Origin: Fen-1362 sp049516395
GTDB lineage: Bacteria; Planctomycetota; Phycisphaerae; Sedimentisphaerales; Anaerobacaceae
DNA length: 64,000 bases
Assembly (NCBI GenBank): GCA_049516395.1
Contig: JBEKTD010000003.1
Coordinates: 62,001-126,000 of the forward strand
Reading direction: 5' to 3'
How positions within the stretch are numbered: the stretch's first letter is position 1; every line of letters begins with the position of its first letter. The notes under the pieces were generated by a model. It saw nothing but the letters and a program-made list of their open reading frames with translations. It searched no databases and was not told where the DNA came from. Shown piece after piece: positions 8,146 through 15,975 of this stretch. The translations under genes were made by a program, and so were the position numbers.

Positions 8146-9816
8146 ATGTTGAAGGCAAGTTGTTACGCTCTCGTAATCTCTGGTTTAGTTATTGCGGGTA
8201 TGTTATCTGCGCCGGCCATTGGCGCTGACAAAGACGATACCATGCCTCATCTCAGCAAGCAGGGCGCCGCTACTCAGCTTATGGTGGACGGCAAGCCGTT
8301 TCTTATGCTTGCCGGCGAGCTGCACAATTCCAGCTCATCCAGCACTGAATATATGAAGCCGATATGGCCGAAACTCACTGAGGCGAACCTCAATACGGTT
8401 CTGGCCGTGGTTTCATGGGATTTGATAGAGCCACAAGAAGGCAAATTTGATTTTTCACTCGTGGATGACCTGATAAAAGACGCGAGACACTATAATCTGC
8501 GTCTTGTGCTGCTCTGGTTCGGAAGCTGGAAAAACGGCGTATCAACTTATGTACCCGTCTGGGTCAAAACCGATTGTACCCGTTTTCCGCGTGCCCGGAA
8601 CGCGGATGGCAATGCCCTCGAAATCCTCTCTACTTTCGGCGATGCTTCCAGAGACGCGGATGCCAAGGCGTTTGCGGCGCTGATGCGGCATATCAAAGAA
8701 GTCGATGGCCAGCAGCACACGGTGATAATGATGCAGGTGGAAAATGAATCGGGCGTTCTCGGCGATTCACGCGACAGGAGTAAACCCGCGAATGAGGCAT
8801 ATTCAAAGCCCGTGCCAAAAGAGCTTATGGATTATCTCCAAAAGCACAAAGATACGCTTTTGCCTGAGATTCATAATGCATGGGAGACTGGCGGATTTAA
8901 AACTTCAGGAACATGGGAAGAGGTTTTCGGCGCAAATAAACCGCACGAGAAGGACTGGCGGAATCGCTCGTCATTTACAGATGAAATTTTTATGGCGTGG
9001 CAATACGCCAAATATATCGAGAAGGTAGCCGAGGCAGGCAAGGCCGAATATCCGATTCCGATGTATGTAAACGCATGGCTTGACCAGGAAGGATGTCCTC
9101 AGCCCGGCGAATTTCCAAGCGGCGGCCCGCTGTCGGAAGTTATGGATATCTGGAAAGCCGCTGCACCGCATATTGATATGCTTTGTCCGGACCTTTATGT
9201 GCCGGACTTCAAGGAACGCTGCGAAAAATTCAGCAGGCTTGGCAATCCCCTGTTCATACCTGAGACCCGCGGGGACAAAGACGGCGTAATTAACATATTT
9301 TATGCTTTAGGGCAGCGCAACTTGATGGGTTTCTCGCCCTTCGGCATCGAAAGAATAGCGGAACCAAACAGCGAGCTTGCCAAATGCTACAGCGCCCTGT
9401 CCGGGCTTGCGCCGTTTATCCTTGAAGGCCAGAGCAAAGGGACAATCACGGGAGTTGCGATTGATGATCCCAACTATGTTGAGAAAGTGCAGTTGGGCGG
9501 CTATAACCTCGAACTGCGGATACTGAGACGATGGGGGAGCGGGCCGACGGAAGGCCCCGTCGCCGCTGGGATTGTAATTTCGACCGGGCCGGATGAATTT
9601 CTTGCGGTCGGCAAAGGTCTGATGGTTACATTTGCGACAATCGCGCCGGGACCTGATACAGTTGGTCTTGCAGCCGTCGAAGAAGGCACATTTATTGACG
9701 GCAAATGGATACCGGGCAGACGGCTTAACGGTGACGAGATTATTTCCGGCAGAGGTTGGCGATTTTCGCCCGGCGGTTACAGCATTCAGAAAGTCAAAGT
9801 GTACCGCTATCACTAA
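8146..9816 (+). CDS. GH35-type beta-galactosidase-like hydrolase, secreted
   Basis: A 556-residue protein beginning with a signal peptide (LKASCYALVISGLVIAGML, cleavage after APAIGA). The catalytic barrel shows VNTVLAVVSWDLIEP-like strand text (NTVLAVVSWDLIEPQEGKFD), the acid/base in MQVENESG (Glu201) and the nucleophile in FIPETRG (Glu373), all as in GH35/GH42-clan enzymes. The last 130 residues match the C-terminal domain (DUF5597-like) of GH35 proteins of the Caulobacter type. It hydrolyses terminal beta-galactosides outside the cytoplasm. The frame extends upstream to 8020, but AGGAGAA at 8134-8140 fixes the start at ATG 8146. It sits between small- and large-terminase-like genes, an odd place for a carbohydrate gene. 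Confidence 0.85.
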   Translation: MLKASCYALVISGLVIAGMLSAPAIGADKDDTMPHLSKQGAATQLMVDGKPFLMLAGELHNSSSSSTEYMKPIWPKLTEANLNTVLAVVSWDLIEPQEGKFDFSLVDDLIKDARHYNLRLVLLWFGSWKNGVSTYVPVWVKTDCTRFPRARNADGNALEILSTFGDASRDADAKAFAALMRHIKEVDGQQHTVIMMQVENESGVLGDSRDRSKPANEAYSKPVPKELMDYLQKHKDTLLPEIHNAWETGGFKTSGTWEEVFGANKPHEKDWRNRSSFTDEIFMAWQYAKYIEKVAEAGKAEYPIPMYVNAWLDQEGCPQPGEFPSGGPLSEVMDIWKAAAPHIDMLCPDLYVPDFKERCEKFSRLGNPLFIPETRGDKDGVINIFYALGQRNLMGFSPFGIERIAEPNSELAKCYSALSGLAPFILEGQSKGTITGVAIDDPNYVEKVQLGGYNLELRILRRWGSGPTEGPVAAGIVISTGPDEFLAVGKGLMVTFATIAPGPDTVGLAAVEEGTFIDGKWIPGRRLNGDEIISGRGWRFSPGGYSIQKVKVYRYH

Positions 9817-10430
9817 AATGCGCAGCAGGATTTCGGCCGCATTGGCGACGCCTGGTTGCGCATAAAGCGAAGGGAGACACACGCTCCTTTATGGCTCATT
9901 TAATGTGCCGGGCGGTCTCCCTTATCCAATTATCGCCTTCTTAATTTTAGCTTTTTTTGAGGCCTCATGCCTCGACCCGCGGGTCTCATCATCAGCTTCC
10001 TCCGTAGAAAGTATATGACAGGGTTCGGCAAAAGCAAAAAATATCGCAAGCGATTTGTAGAAAATTTGAATGGAATGATTATCGGGTGGGGACGATGCGA
10101 AACGAAAAAAAGAGAGACGCAGGCCCGAAATATCTTGCCCTCACTTTCTTCCAAAAGGGCATCGTCTCTCTTTACGAAAAAACTTTTAGTTTTGACCCCG
10201 CCCTGTTCTGGGAAAGCCGCAGCAGTTGTTTTGGGCCGCAGCTTTCGTCGGTTTCCACACCCTTCGGCGAGGCAAGCCGAACCCCCAAAACAGAGCGGGG
10301 CATTCTTTCAATTAAAATATACGTTTTGTTTTCAGCAGGCCAAAATGGATAAGGCGGAAATTTTTTGAGCCGGCGGGCAATTCTCGTTATAATCGTCCAT
10401 CTGATAAATTGAACGGAAAGGAAAAAATAG
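9817..10430. other. Gene-free region with several inverted repeats
   Basis: These 614 bases contain no credible gene. They carry inverted repeats at 9870-9878/9915-9923 (AAGGGAGAC), a 12-bp palindrome at 9974-9985 (GACCCGCGGGTC) and the complex foldable region 10081-10303 described separately. The final 80 bases lead into rpiB. Confidence 0.6.
10087..10303 (+). ncRNA. Candidate structured RNA upstream of rpiB
   Basis: The first part can fold in two mutually exclusive ways: GACGATGC (10091-10098) with GCATCGTC (10159-10166), or AAAGAGAGACG (10109-10119) with CGTCTCTCTTT (10163-10173). The second part forms a three-way junction: stem 10196-10212/10284-10300 (15 of 17 pairs) enclosing AAAGC/GCTTT (10213-10217/10241-10245) and TCGG/CCGA (10248-10251/10277-10280). 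No known family was recognised. It may be a leader of rpiB, a separate small RNA or a complex terminator. Confidence 0.35.
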
Positions 10431-10862
10431 ATGAAGATAGCGATTGGCGCCGACCAGGCGGGTTACAAATACAAGGAAATCATAAAAAAGTTCCTTATCG
10501 AAAAGGGACATACAGTTGACGATTTCGGCACGGATTCCGAAAAGCCGTGCGATTACCCCGATATTATGAGGCCTGTGGCCAAGGCGGTCGCCGCGGGCAA
10601 ATACGACCGCGGAATCATACTTGGCGGCTCGGGTAACGGCGAAGCAATGGTCGCAAACAGGGTCAAAGGAGTGAGATGTGCCCTGTGCTGGGATTTACGT
10701 TCCGCACGTCTGAGCAGGGCGCACAATGACGCTAATATGCTGGCGATGGGCGAGCGCATGATTGCGATTGAAGAGGCGCTGGAGATAGTCGAGCTTTGGC
10801 TCAATACCCCATTCGACGGCGGACGCCACCTTACCCGCATCAAAAAAATCGACGCGGAATAA
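10431..10862 (+). CDS. rpiB: Ribose-5-phosphate isomerase B (mycobacterial-type active site)
   Basis: A 143-residue RpiB/LacAB-family protein covering the whole family length. It interconverts ribose 5-phosphate and ribulose 5-phosphate in the pentose phosphate pathway. The N-terminal IAIGADQAGYKYK and the loop GGSGNGEAMVANR are diagnostic. The Escherichia-type catalytic Cys (in CGTG) is replaced by Gly, and the loop has NGE, the pattern of the mycobacterial-type enzymes that use Glu as the base. AGGAAAAAATAG precedes the ATG. It lies between the GH35-like gene and the TerL-like gene, and is functionally linked to neither; the transketolase gene of the same pathway is 40 kb away at 50865. Confidence 0.92.
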   Translation: MKIAIGADQAGYKYKEIIKKFLIEKGHTVDDFGTDSEKPCDYPDIMRPVAKAVAAGKYDRGIILGGSGNGEAMVANRVKGVRCALCWDLRSARLSRAHNDANMLAMGERMIAIEEALEIVELWLNTPFDGGRHLTRIKKIDAE

Positions 10863-10929
10863 AGCTAAATTTAGTTAAGATTCAAATCACAAATTTTCAA
10901 TTTCCCCATCTGGAATTTGGAGGCATACT

Positions 10930-12414
10930 ATGACTAACGGTATCATTCTGCCGGTTAATGCGCAGACCCAAAGTGTTTCCCGCTTGTATGAATCGCTAAG
11001 GCGAGCAAGGCCGGCGACTAAAGATGACCTGAAAAACTATATCAAGGTATTTTTGGGGATTGACGTGCCGGATAAACAAATCTGCCCGGAGCATAATAGT
11101 CCCTTGAATTATCTGTGGCACGGCTTCAACTGCGATTTTTCAAATCCCAAGCTGGCAAACGCTGATTGCGTTGTCTGGGCGAATAGGGGCGGAGGCAAGA
11201 CCGACCTTGCGGCTGTTGCGACACTTTTGGATTGCGTTTTTAAGCCCAATTGCCAGGTGCGGATATTGGCGGGTTCCGAAGAGCAGGCGGGGAGGATGTA
11301 TCGATATCTCACCGATTTTCTGCGGCTTGGCTTCGATAAGTTTTTGGCTGAACCAATTCGCAAAACCGGCTGTCGATTCAGCAATGGCTCGGCGGTAGAT
11401 GTCCTCACACAATCGCAGGCGAGCGTCCGGGGTCAGCACATTCAAAAACTACGCTGCGATGAGGTCGAGCTTTTCGATAGCGATGTCTTCAACGCCGCGA
11501 AATTCACCACGCAAAGTACGGACAGTATTATCGCCGGTATGGAAACAATCAGCACAATGCACAAACCGTACGGCCTTATGCAGAAAATCGTTTCGTCGGC
11601 TGCCAAAATCGGCACACCCGTTTTCAAATGGTGCATCTGGGAGACAATCGAAAAATGCACCGACAGAAACTGTTCGCAGTGCTTGTTGTGGGGTGATTGC
11701 GAAGGCAGGGCAAAACAGGCAAGGGGCTATTTGAAAATCGACGACTGTATTACGCAGATGCGACGCAGCAGCAGGGCGGGCTGGGAGGCCGAAATGCTGT
11801 GTATCAAACCCAATCTCGAAAATGTTGTCTTTGACCAGTTTGATGCCGCTACTCACGTCAGGCCTGTCGAATATGATGCGAATTTGCCTTTATATCGCTC
11901 GCTGGATTTTGGTTTTGCCAACCCGTTTGTGTGCCTTTGGATTCAGGTTGATAGCGAAGGCGTGGTGCGGGTGATTGATGAATATGTACGCTCTCGCGCG
12001 ACAATCGACGTTCACGCGGCCGAGTTGAAGGCCAGAATCCCCGGTGGTGAATCACGAGTTATCGCGACCTTTTGCGACCCGGCGGGTGCGGGAGCAAACG
12101 ACGTTACCGGCACAAGCGCGGTTCGTGAGTTGCGCTCACTTGGGATAAATGTTCGTTATCGCAGAAGTGGAATCGCAGAGGGCATCGAGTCAATCCGCCG
12201 GGCGATACGGGATGGCACGGGCAAAAGCCGATTTATTGTCTCGCCCAAGTGTGCCCGCCTGATAGAAGCTCTGACCTGCTATCACTACCCTGATACGCCG
12301 ACTGGTGATGAATTACCCCTAAAAGACGGTGTTTACGACCACCCAATCGACGCCCTGCGTTATTTTTTCATAAATCTCGAACATACCGCGAGAACGGGAC
12401 ACAGGATTTATTGA
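10930..12414 (+). CDS. Large-terminase-like ATPase/nuclease
   Basis: A 494-residue homologue of phage large terminase. The ATPase half has Walker A ANRGGGKT (84-91), Walker B LRCDEVE (174-180, Asp177/Glu178) and a coupling motif STMHKP (208-213). A four-cysteine group (C243, C248, C251, C257) may bind zinc. The RNase-H-like nuclease half keeps its acidic residues: Asp326 in SLDFGFANP, Asp383 in FCDPAG and Asp474 in DHPIDALRYF. All key residues are intact, so the enzyme should be active, though no portal, protease, capsid or tail gene is near. GGAGG lies 7 bases before the ATG. Together with the upstream HTH, ABC, GNAT and ParB genes it looks like a packaging motor put to another use. Confidence 0.85.
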   Translation: MTNGIILPVNAQTQSVSRLYESLRRARPATKDDLKNYIKVFLGIDVPDKQICPEHNSPLNYLWHGFNCDFSNPKLANADCVVWANRGGGKTDLAAVATLLDCVFKPNCQVRILAGSEEQAGRMYRYLTDFLRLGFDKFLAEPIRKTGCRFSNGSAVDVLTQSQASVRGQHIQKLRCDEVELFDSDVFNAAKFTTQSTDSIIAGMETISTMHKPYGLMQKIVSSAAKIGTPVFKWCIWETIEKCTDRNCSQCLLWGDCEGRAKQARGYLKIDDCITQMRRSSRAGWEAEMLCIKPNLENVVFDQFDAATHVRPVEYDANLPLYRSLDFGFANPFVCLWIQVDSEGVVRVIDEYVRSRATIDVHAAELKARIPGGESRVIATFCDPAGAGANDVTGTSAVRELRSLGINVRYRRSGIAEGIESIRRAIRDGTGKSRFIVSPKCARLIEALTCYHYPDTPTGDELPLKDGVYDHPIDALRYFFINLEHTARTGHRIY

Positions 12415-12452
12415 AAATTAGCGAGGAAAGGCCGCTTTCGGCGCAGAAAAAA

Positions 12453-12503
12453 AACAGGACTGGGTCGGAGGGAGGGGAGAAAGCGAGATATCCCAGCCCT
12501 GTT
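12453..12503 (+). ncRNA. Hairpin with GGAGGGAGGGGAGA loop (copy 1)
   Basis: AACAG (12453-12457) pairs with CTGTT (12499-12503) and TGGG (12461-12464) with CCCA (12492-12495); the loop is purine-rich, CGGAGGGAGGGGAGAAAG. It lies 39 bases after the TerL-like stop. The resemblance to copy 2 suggests a repeated RNA motif. Confidence 0.4.
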
Positions 12504-12783
12504 GTTGGTACAAAAATCAAAAAGAACAGCGCATATTGCCTAAGCGGTGTGGGGACTATTCGGCAAACTCTCGCCTCAATAACATAACAAAACTATCTTA
12601 CCATAATCAGCCGGGTTCGACAAGGGAAATTTCCGGAAAAAATACGGTTTTTTTCGCCTTTTTTTCGGTTCGACCCGCAAATCTTATGCCCAAAATCACG
12701 CGATTCAAGGAGTCTTCGCATTTGTGGGCTGCTGACAAGGTTCGCGTATAACCGCTTAAGGAACGGATAGTTATAAAAAGATT

Positions 12784-12827
12784 GGGCTGCGGTCAGGAGG
12801 GAGGAGAGGAGAGAATTACCGCAGCCC
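12784..12827 (+). ncRNA. Hairpin with GGAGGGAGGAGAGG loop (copy 2)
   Basis: A perfect 10-bp stem, GGGCTGCGGT (12784-12793) with ACCGCAGCCC (12818-12827), closes a 24-base purine-rich loop containing CAGGAGGGAGGAGAGGAG. No T-run follows, so it is not a standard terminator. Confidence 0.4.
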
Positions 12828-12962
12828 GTGGTCATCGTTCATAACATATACGCGGTCCGGTTCAATGGGTTCGTTTCTTTGAAAACATATTGCCGAAAAT
12901 TATCAGCTCGCTTAAAATCCGGCCGGCAAACTAATTATAAGGCAGGAGTCGAATGTAAATAA

Positions 12963-13661
12963 ATGAAACCGCTCAAAGAGCAGCTTACTAACATCCCGGT
13001 CATTGCTCTGGTTATTGCGAATATGCTGCCCATATACGGCGTTGTCGCATTGGGCTGGGACGCGTTCAACATCGTCCTGCTCTACTGGGCCGAAAACCTC
13101 ATCATCGGCTTTTACAATATCTTCAAAATCGTGTTCGCCAAAGTCGAGCCCCCAATAGCGAATCTCGGCAAGCTCTTTTTGATTCCCTTTTTCATAATTC
13201 ATTACAGTGGCTTCGTCGCCGTCCACGGCTTGATCATTTTCTCTCTGTTCGGCAAAGGCGACGCTGACAAATCGCTTGGTATAGGCCAGCATCCATGGCC
13301 CTGTTTTTTGGTTTTTGTGCAGTTGCTCGTCAACGTAATCCGGCACTGCTGGACGACCATACCAAACGATATGAAATACACGATTGGCTCTTTATTTCTG
13401 AGTCACGGCGTGTCGTTTGTACATAATTACCTTATCGCGGGCGAATACAAAACAAGCAGCCCTAATAACCTTATGGCCCAGCCCTATTCCCGCATTTTCG
13501 TTATGCACGTCGCTATTTTGGTCGGCGGCATTTTATCTCTCAAGATGGGTTCTCCCATTGGCGTCCTGATTATTCTAATCGTCCTAAAAACCATTATCGA
13601 CGTTACACTCCACCTCCGCCAGCACAGAGTCCCTTTGCAATTCGTCCCTCGGCAGGTATAA
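12963..13661 (+). CDS. DUF6498-type integral membrane protein
   Basis: A 232-residue membrane protein with about five or six hydrophobic segments. The motif LGWDAFNIVLLYWAENLIIG near the N-terminus is the hallmark of the DUF6498 family, whose function is unknown. A second conserved-looking patch is FFIIHYSGFVAVHG. It is followed 37 bases later by another membrane-protein gene in the same orientation. The start ATG 12963 follows a weak purine tract. Function cannot be stated; family membership rests on the recognised N-terminal motif. Confidence 0.75.
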   Translation: MKPLKEQLTNIPVIALVIANMLPIYGVVALGWDAFNIVLLYWAENLIIGFYNIFKIVFAKVEPPIANLGKLFLIPFFIIHYSGFVAVHGLIIFSLFGKGDADKSLGIGQHPWPCFLVFVQLLVNVIRHCWTTIPNDMKYTIGSLFLSHGVSFVHNYLIAGEYKTSSPNNLMAQPYSRIFVMHVAILVGGILSLKMGSPIGVLIILIVLKTIIDVTLHLRQHRVPLQFVPRQV

Positions 13662-13698
13662 TCGCTCCTGAATGACACGCATCTTTCAGGAAATAAAA

Positions 13699-14313
13699 AT
13701 GAAGGCACTTATTCGGGTAAGTATTGTTCTGGCAATATTGCTTCCGATTTCATCGTTCGGTTTTAATCTTTTTGCATTTGGCGGATGTGTAATACCAGTT
13801 GTTACGCCCATTGCAGCTACTATTTGTGTCTTTGTGTCACTTTTAACAATGCTGGCGTTTTTCTTCTTTTTGGTTGTTGATTTGGTGGCAGTAATTTTTT
13901 TATGGAAGCGTCATGGAAAGCGGGCTTTTTTACCTCTGGTACTGATTATCGTTGCATTCTTCGTGACTTTTCCCCTAACCTGGCTGGCAGACAGCTTGTG
14001 CCATAAAAGGTTTGAGGGGCATCTGCCGCAATATCAGCGAGCCGTAGCGGAAATCGAAGGTAGCATAACGCCTGATGGGGATTTTAATACGCCGGGCGGA
14101 TGGCCCCATCTTTCATATATTCCGCCGATTGCATATCGTGAAGACGATGGTACACTCACAATAGAATTTCCTGTTGGTGGAATTGGCCCGCCGCCAAGAC
14201 ATATAGCGTATATGTACAGATCTAACGGTCTTATCGACAAGGATTCCAAAACTGCCAAACGATGGCATCATACGACTAAAGTAAATGAGCATTGGTTCCG
14301 AGTCAGTGATTGA
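13699..14313 (+). CDS. Hypothetical membrane protein, 204 aa
   Basis: I do not recognise the family. The first 100 residues hold three hydrophobic segments (about 1-30, 35-65, 75-100), followed by a soluble C-terminal domain with PHLSYIPP and GGIGPPPRH motifs. The frame opens at 13672, but CAGGAA before ATG 13699 makes the latter the better start. It is downstream of and co-oriented with the DUF6498-type gene and may be co-transcribed with it. Confidence 0.55.
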   Translation: MKALIRVSIVLAILLPISSFGFNLFAFGGCVIPVVTPIAATICVFVSLLTMLAFFFFLVVDLVAVIFLWKRHGKRAFLPLVLIIVAFFVTFPLTWLADSLCHKRFEGHLPQYQRAVAEIEGSITPDGDFNTPGGWPHLSYIPPIAYREDDGTLTIEFPVGGIGPPPRHIAYMYRSNGLIDKDSKTAKRWHHTTKVNEHWFRVSD

Positions 14314-14328
14314 AGTATACGATACTTG

Positions 14329-14877
14329 TTATTTTACGCCGTCGATTTTGAATGAATTAAAAAATTGCGAGATATTCTGCTCGTGGCCTTTATCGTCGGG
14401 AGCGAAAAACACAAGCTCATAGAAACGGGGGCTTTTGAGGATATGCCTGGCGGCGGTGAAGGCCCTGCCGGGAACCTCGGTACGAAACTCTGTCGCGGGC
14501 AGACCGTGAAAATCGATACTGGTTTCGCTGATGAGCCGGCCGCCGGCGTTTTTAACAGCCCCGTCTTTTGCGAGTTCGAGCAGTTTTTGGGGGTCGGTAG
14601 ATTTTATGAGTAGCGCCGGATAATCGGTATAAGCGACGGCGCAGCCGATTTTTCTTGAGCCGGCCATATACGTAATCGTATTCACCGTCCCAAATGTCAT
14701 ATCCATGGCCTCATTCCGGACTTCGGGTTTGCCGGGCATCAGGACGGTGAATCGTCCTTCGTCGCTTCGAAATTCCTTAAAGGGGGCAAGTTTGTTATTG
14801 CCTGTATATATGTATATGGCGACGCAAATGGCGATAAACGCGACAGCGAAGCCGATAACGCCTTTGAGACGGTTCAT
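14329..14877 (-). CDS. Membrane-anchored hypothetical protein (PsbP-like fold possible)
   Basis: A 182-residue protein with one N-terminal transmembrane helix (VIGFAVAFIAICVAIYIYTG) and an extracytoplasmic domain. The pattern FKEFRSDEGRFTVLMPGKPE near residue 33-52 is the opening found in many PsbP-like single-domain secreted proteins, and the C-terminal FFNSFKID fits the end of that fold. Function is unknown. AAGGAGAAAAA precedes the ATG. It converges with the membrane-protein gene ending at 14313. Confidence 0.65.
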   Translation of the reverse strand: MNRLKGVIGFAVAFIAICVAIYIYTGNNKLAPFKEFRSDEGRFTVLMPGKPEVRNEAMDMTFGTVNTITYMAGSRKIGCAVAYTDYPALLIKSTDPQKLLELAKDGAVKNAGGRLISETSIDFHGLPATEFRTEVPGRAFTAARHILKSPRFYELVFFAPDDKGHEQNISQFFNSFKIDGVK

Positions 14878-15070
14878 TTTTTCTCCTTACGGAATCAAAA
14901 AGTTGGTTCGCAGATATTAGTCAGGCCGGGCCGCAGCGTCAAGAGCGGGTATCGGAATCGGCGTCGGGTAATACAAAAGCTTATATTGGCGGAAATTGCT
15001 GATTGACGTGTGCCTATAGCAATCATAAACTTACAATTTTACGCACACTGATTTATTTGGAGACCAAGGC

Positions 15071-15946
15071 GTGGAAGAAGCTATTACCAAGGCTCAGGGA
15101 CTGATTGAGGCGATGGCGTATATTCGCAAGTTCCGGGGTAAAATTGTGGTGGTGAAATTGGGCGGCAGCGTTCTGGACGACGAATGTCTGCAAAAGAAGC
15201 TGCTGACCGACGTGGCGTTTATGTCAACGGTCGGCATCCGGACGATAATCGTTCACGGAGGCGGCAAGGCGATAACCCGCGCGATGAACGAAGCCGGCTT
15301 AGAGCCGGTCTGGGTGCAGGGCAGACGCTATACCGACGAACGGACGCTGCGGATAGTCGAACACACGCTGGTTCACAGCGTAAATGACCCGGTATGTAAA
15401 GTGCTGGGTGAGCTGGGCTGCCGGACGATGGCGCTTCATACGCTGAGCAGTTGCGTGCTGTTTGCCGAGCAGTTGCGGCTCGAAGGGGCGGACGAACGCA
15501 AAATAGATTTGGGTTTTGTGGGCAAGGTTAATGAAGTCAACGGCCAGCTTTTGAAAACGCTTTGCGCCGACGGGACGATACCGGTAATCGCTTCGGTCGC
15601 GATGGACCAGTTCGGCGGGACACTAAACGTCAACGCCGATACCGCGGCGGGCAAAGTCGCGGCGGCGGTCGATGCCGAGAAATTAGTAATGGTCAGCGAT
15701 ACCCACGGGATTCGCAGAGATATAAAAGACCCCAATAGCTGGGTGTCGAGCTTGAATGAGCAGCAGATTAAGGAAATGATTGACGCGAAAATTATTACCG
15801 ACGCGATGTTCCCCAAGGTCGAGGCGTGTTTAATCGCTCTTGAGGCGGGCGTCAAAAAGGCGCATATTATCGACGGCCAGATTGAACATTCGCTTTTGCT
15901 TGAGATTTACACCGACAAAGGCGTTGGAACTGAGATAGTGAAGTAA
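15071..15946 (+). CDS. argB: Acetylglutamate kinase
   Basis: A 291-residue amino-acid-kinase-family enzyme that phosphorylates N-acetylglutamate in arginine synthesis. Visible motifs are VVVKLGGSVLDD (glycine loop), IIVHGGGKAITRAMNEAGL (substrate-binding loop), LNVNADTAAGKVA and the C-terminal VSDTHGIRRD. The N-terminal extension of about 25 residues (EEAITKAQGLIEAMAYIRKF) is the mobile helix found in arginine-inhibited hexameric forms, so feedback control is likely. The start is GTG at 15071 after TTGGAGACCAAG. It is the first gene of an argB-argD-argF-rdgB unit; argC, argJ and others must lie elsewhere. Confidence 0.95.
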   Translation: MEEAITKAQGLIEAMAYIRKFRGKIVVVKLGGSVLDDECLQKKLLTDVAFMSTVGIRTIIVHGGGKAITRAMNEAGLEPVWVQGRRYTDERTLRIVEHTLVHSVNDPVCKVLGELGCRTMALHTLSSCVLFAEQLRLEGADERKIDLGFVGKVNEVNGQLLKTLCADGTIPVIASVAMDQFGGTLNVNADTAAGKVAAAVDAEKLVMVSDTHGIRRDIKDPNSWVSSLNEQQIKEMIDAKIITDAMFPKVEACLIALEAGVKKAHIIDGQIEHSLLLEIYTDKGVGTEIVK

Positions 15947-15975
15947 GAGTTGAGAATGGAGAATTTAGAAACAAA

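Larger units (their letters stand above)
12415..12962. other. Gene-free region with paired purine-loop hairpins
   Basis: No credible gene lies here. The notable content is two similar hairpins at 12453-12503 and 12784-12827. A short plus-strand frame at 12536-12751 shows no coding features. Confidence 0.6.

Noticed and set aside
4807..12414. Complete prophage
   Set aside because: Large and small terminase-like and ParB-like genes are present, but there is no portal, capsid, tail, lysis or integrase gene and no attachment-site repeat; the cluster is also interrupted by rpiB and a hydrolase.
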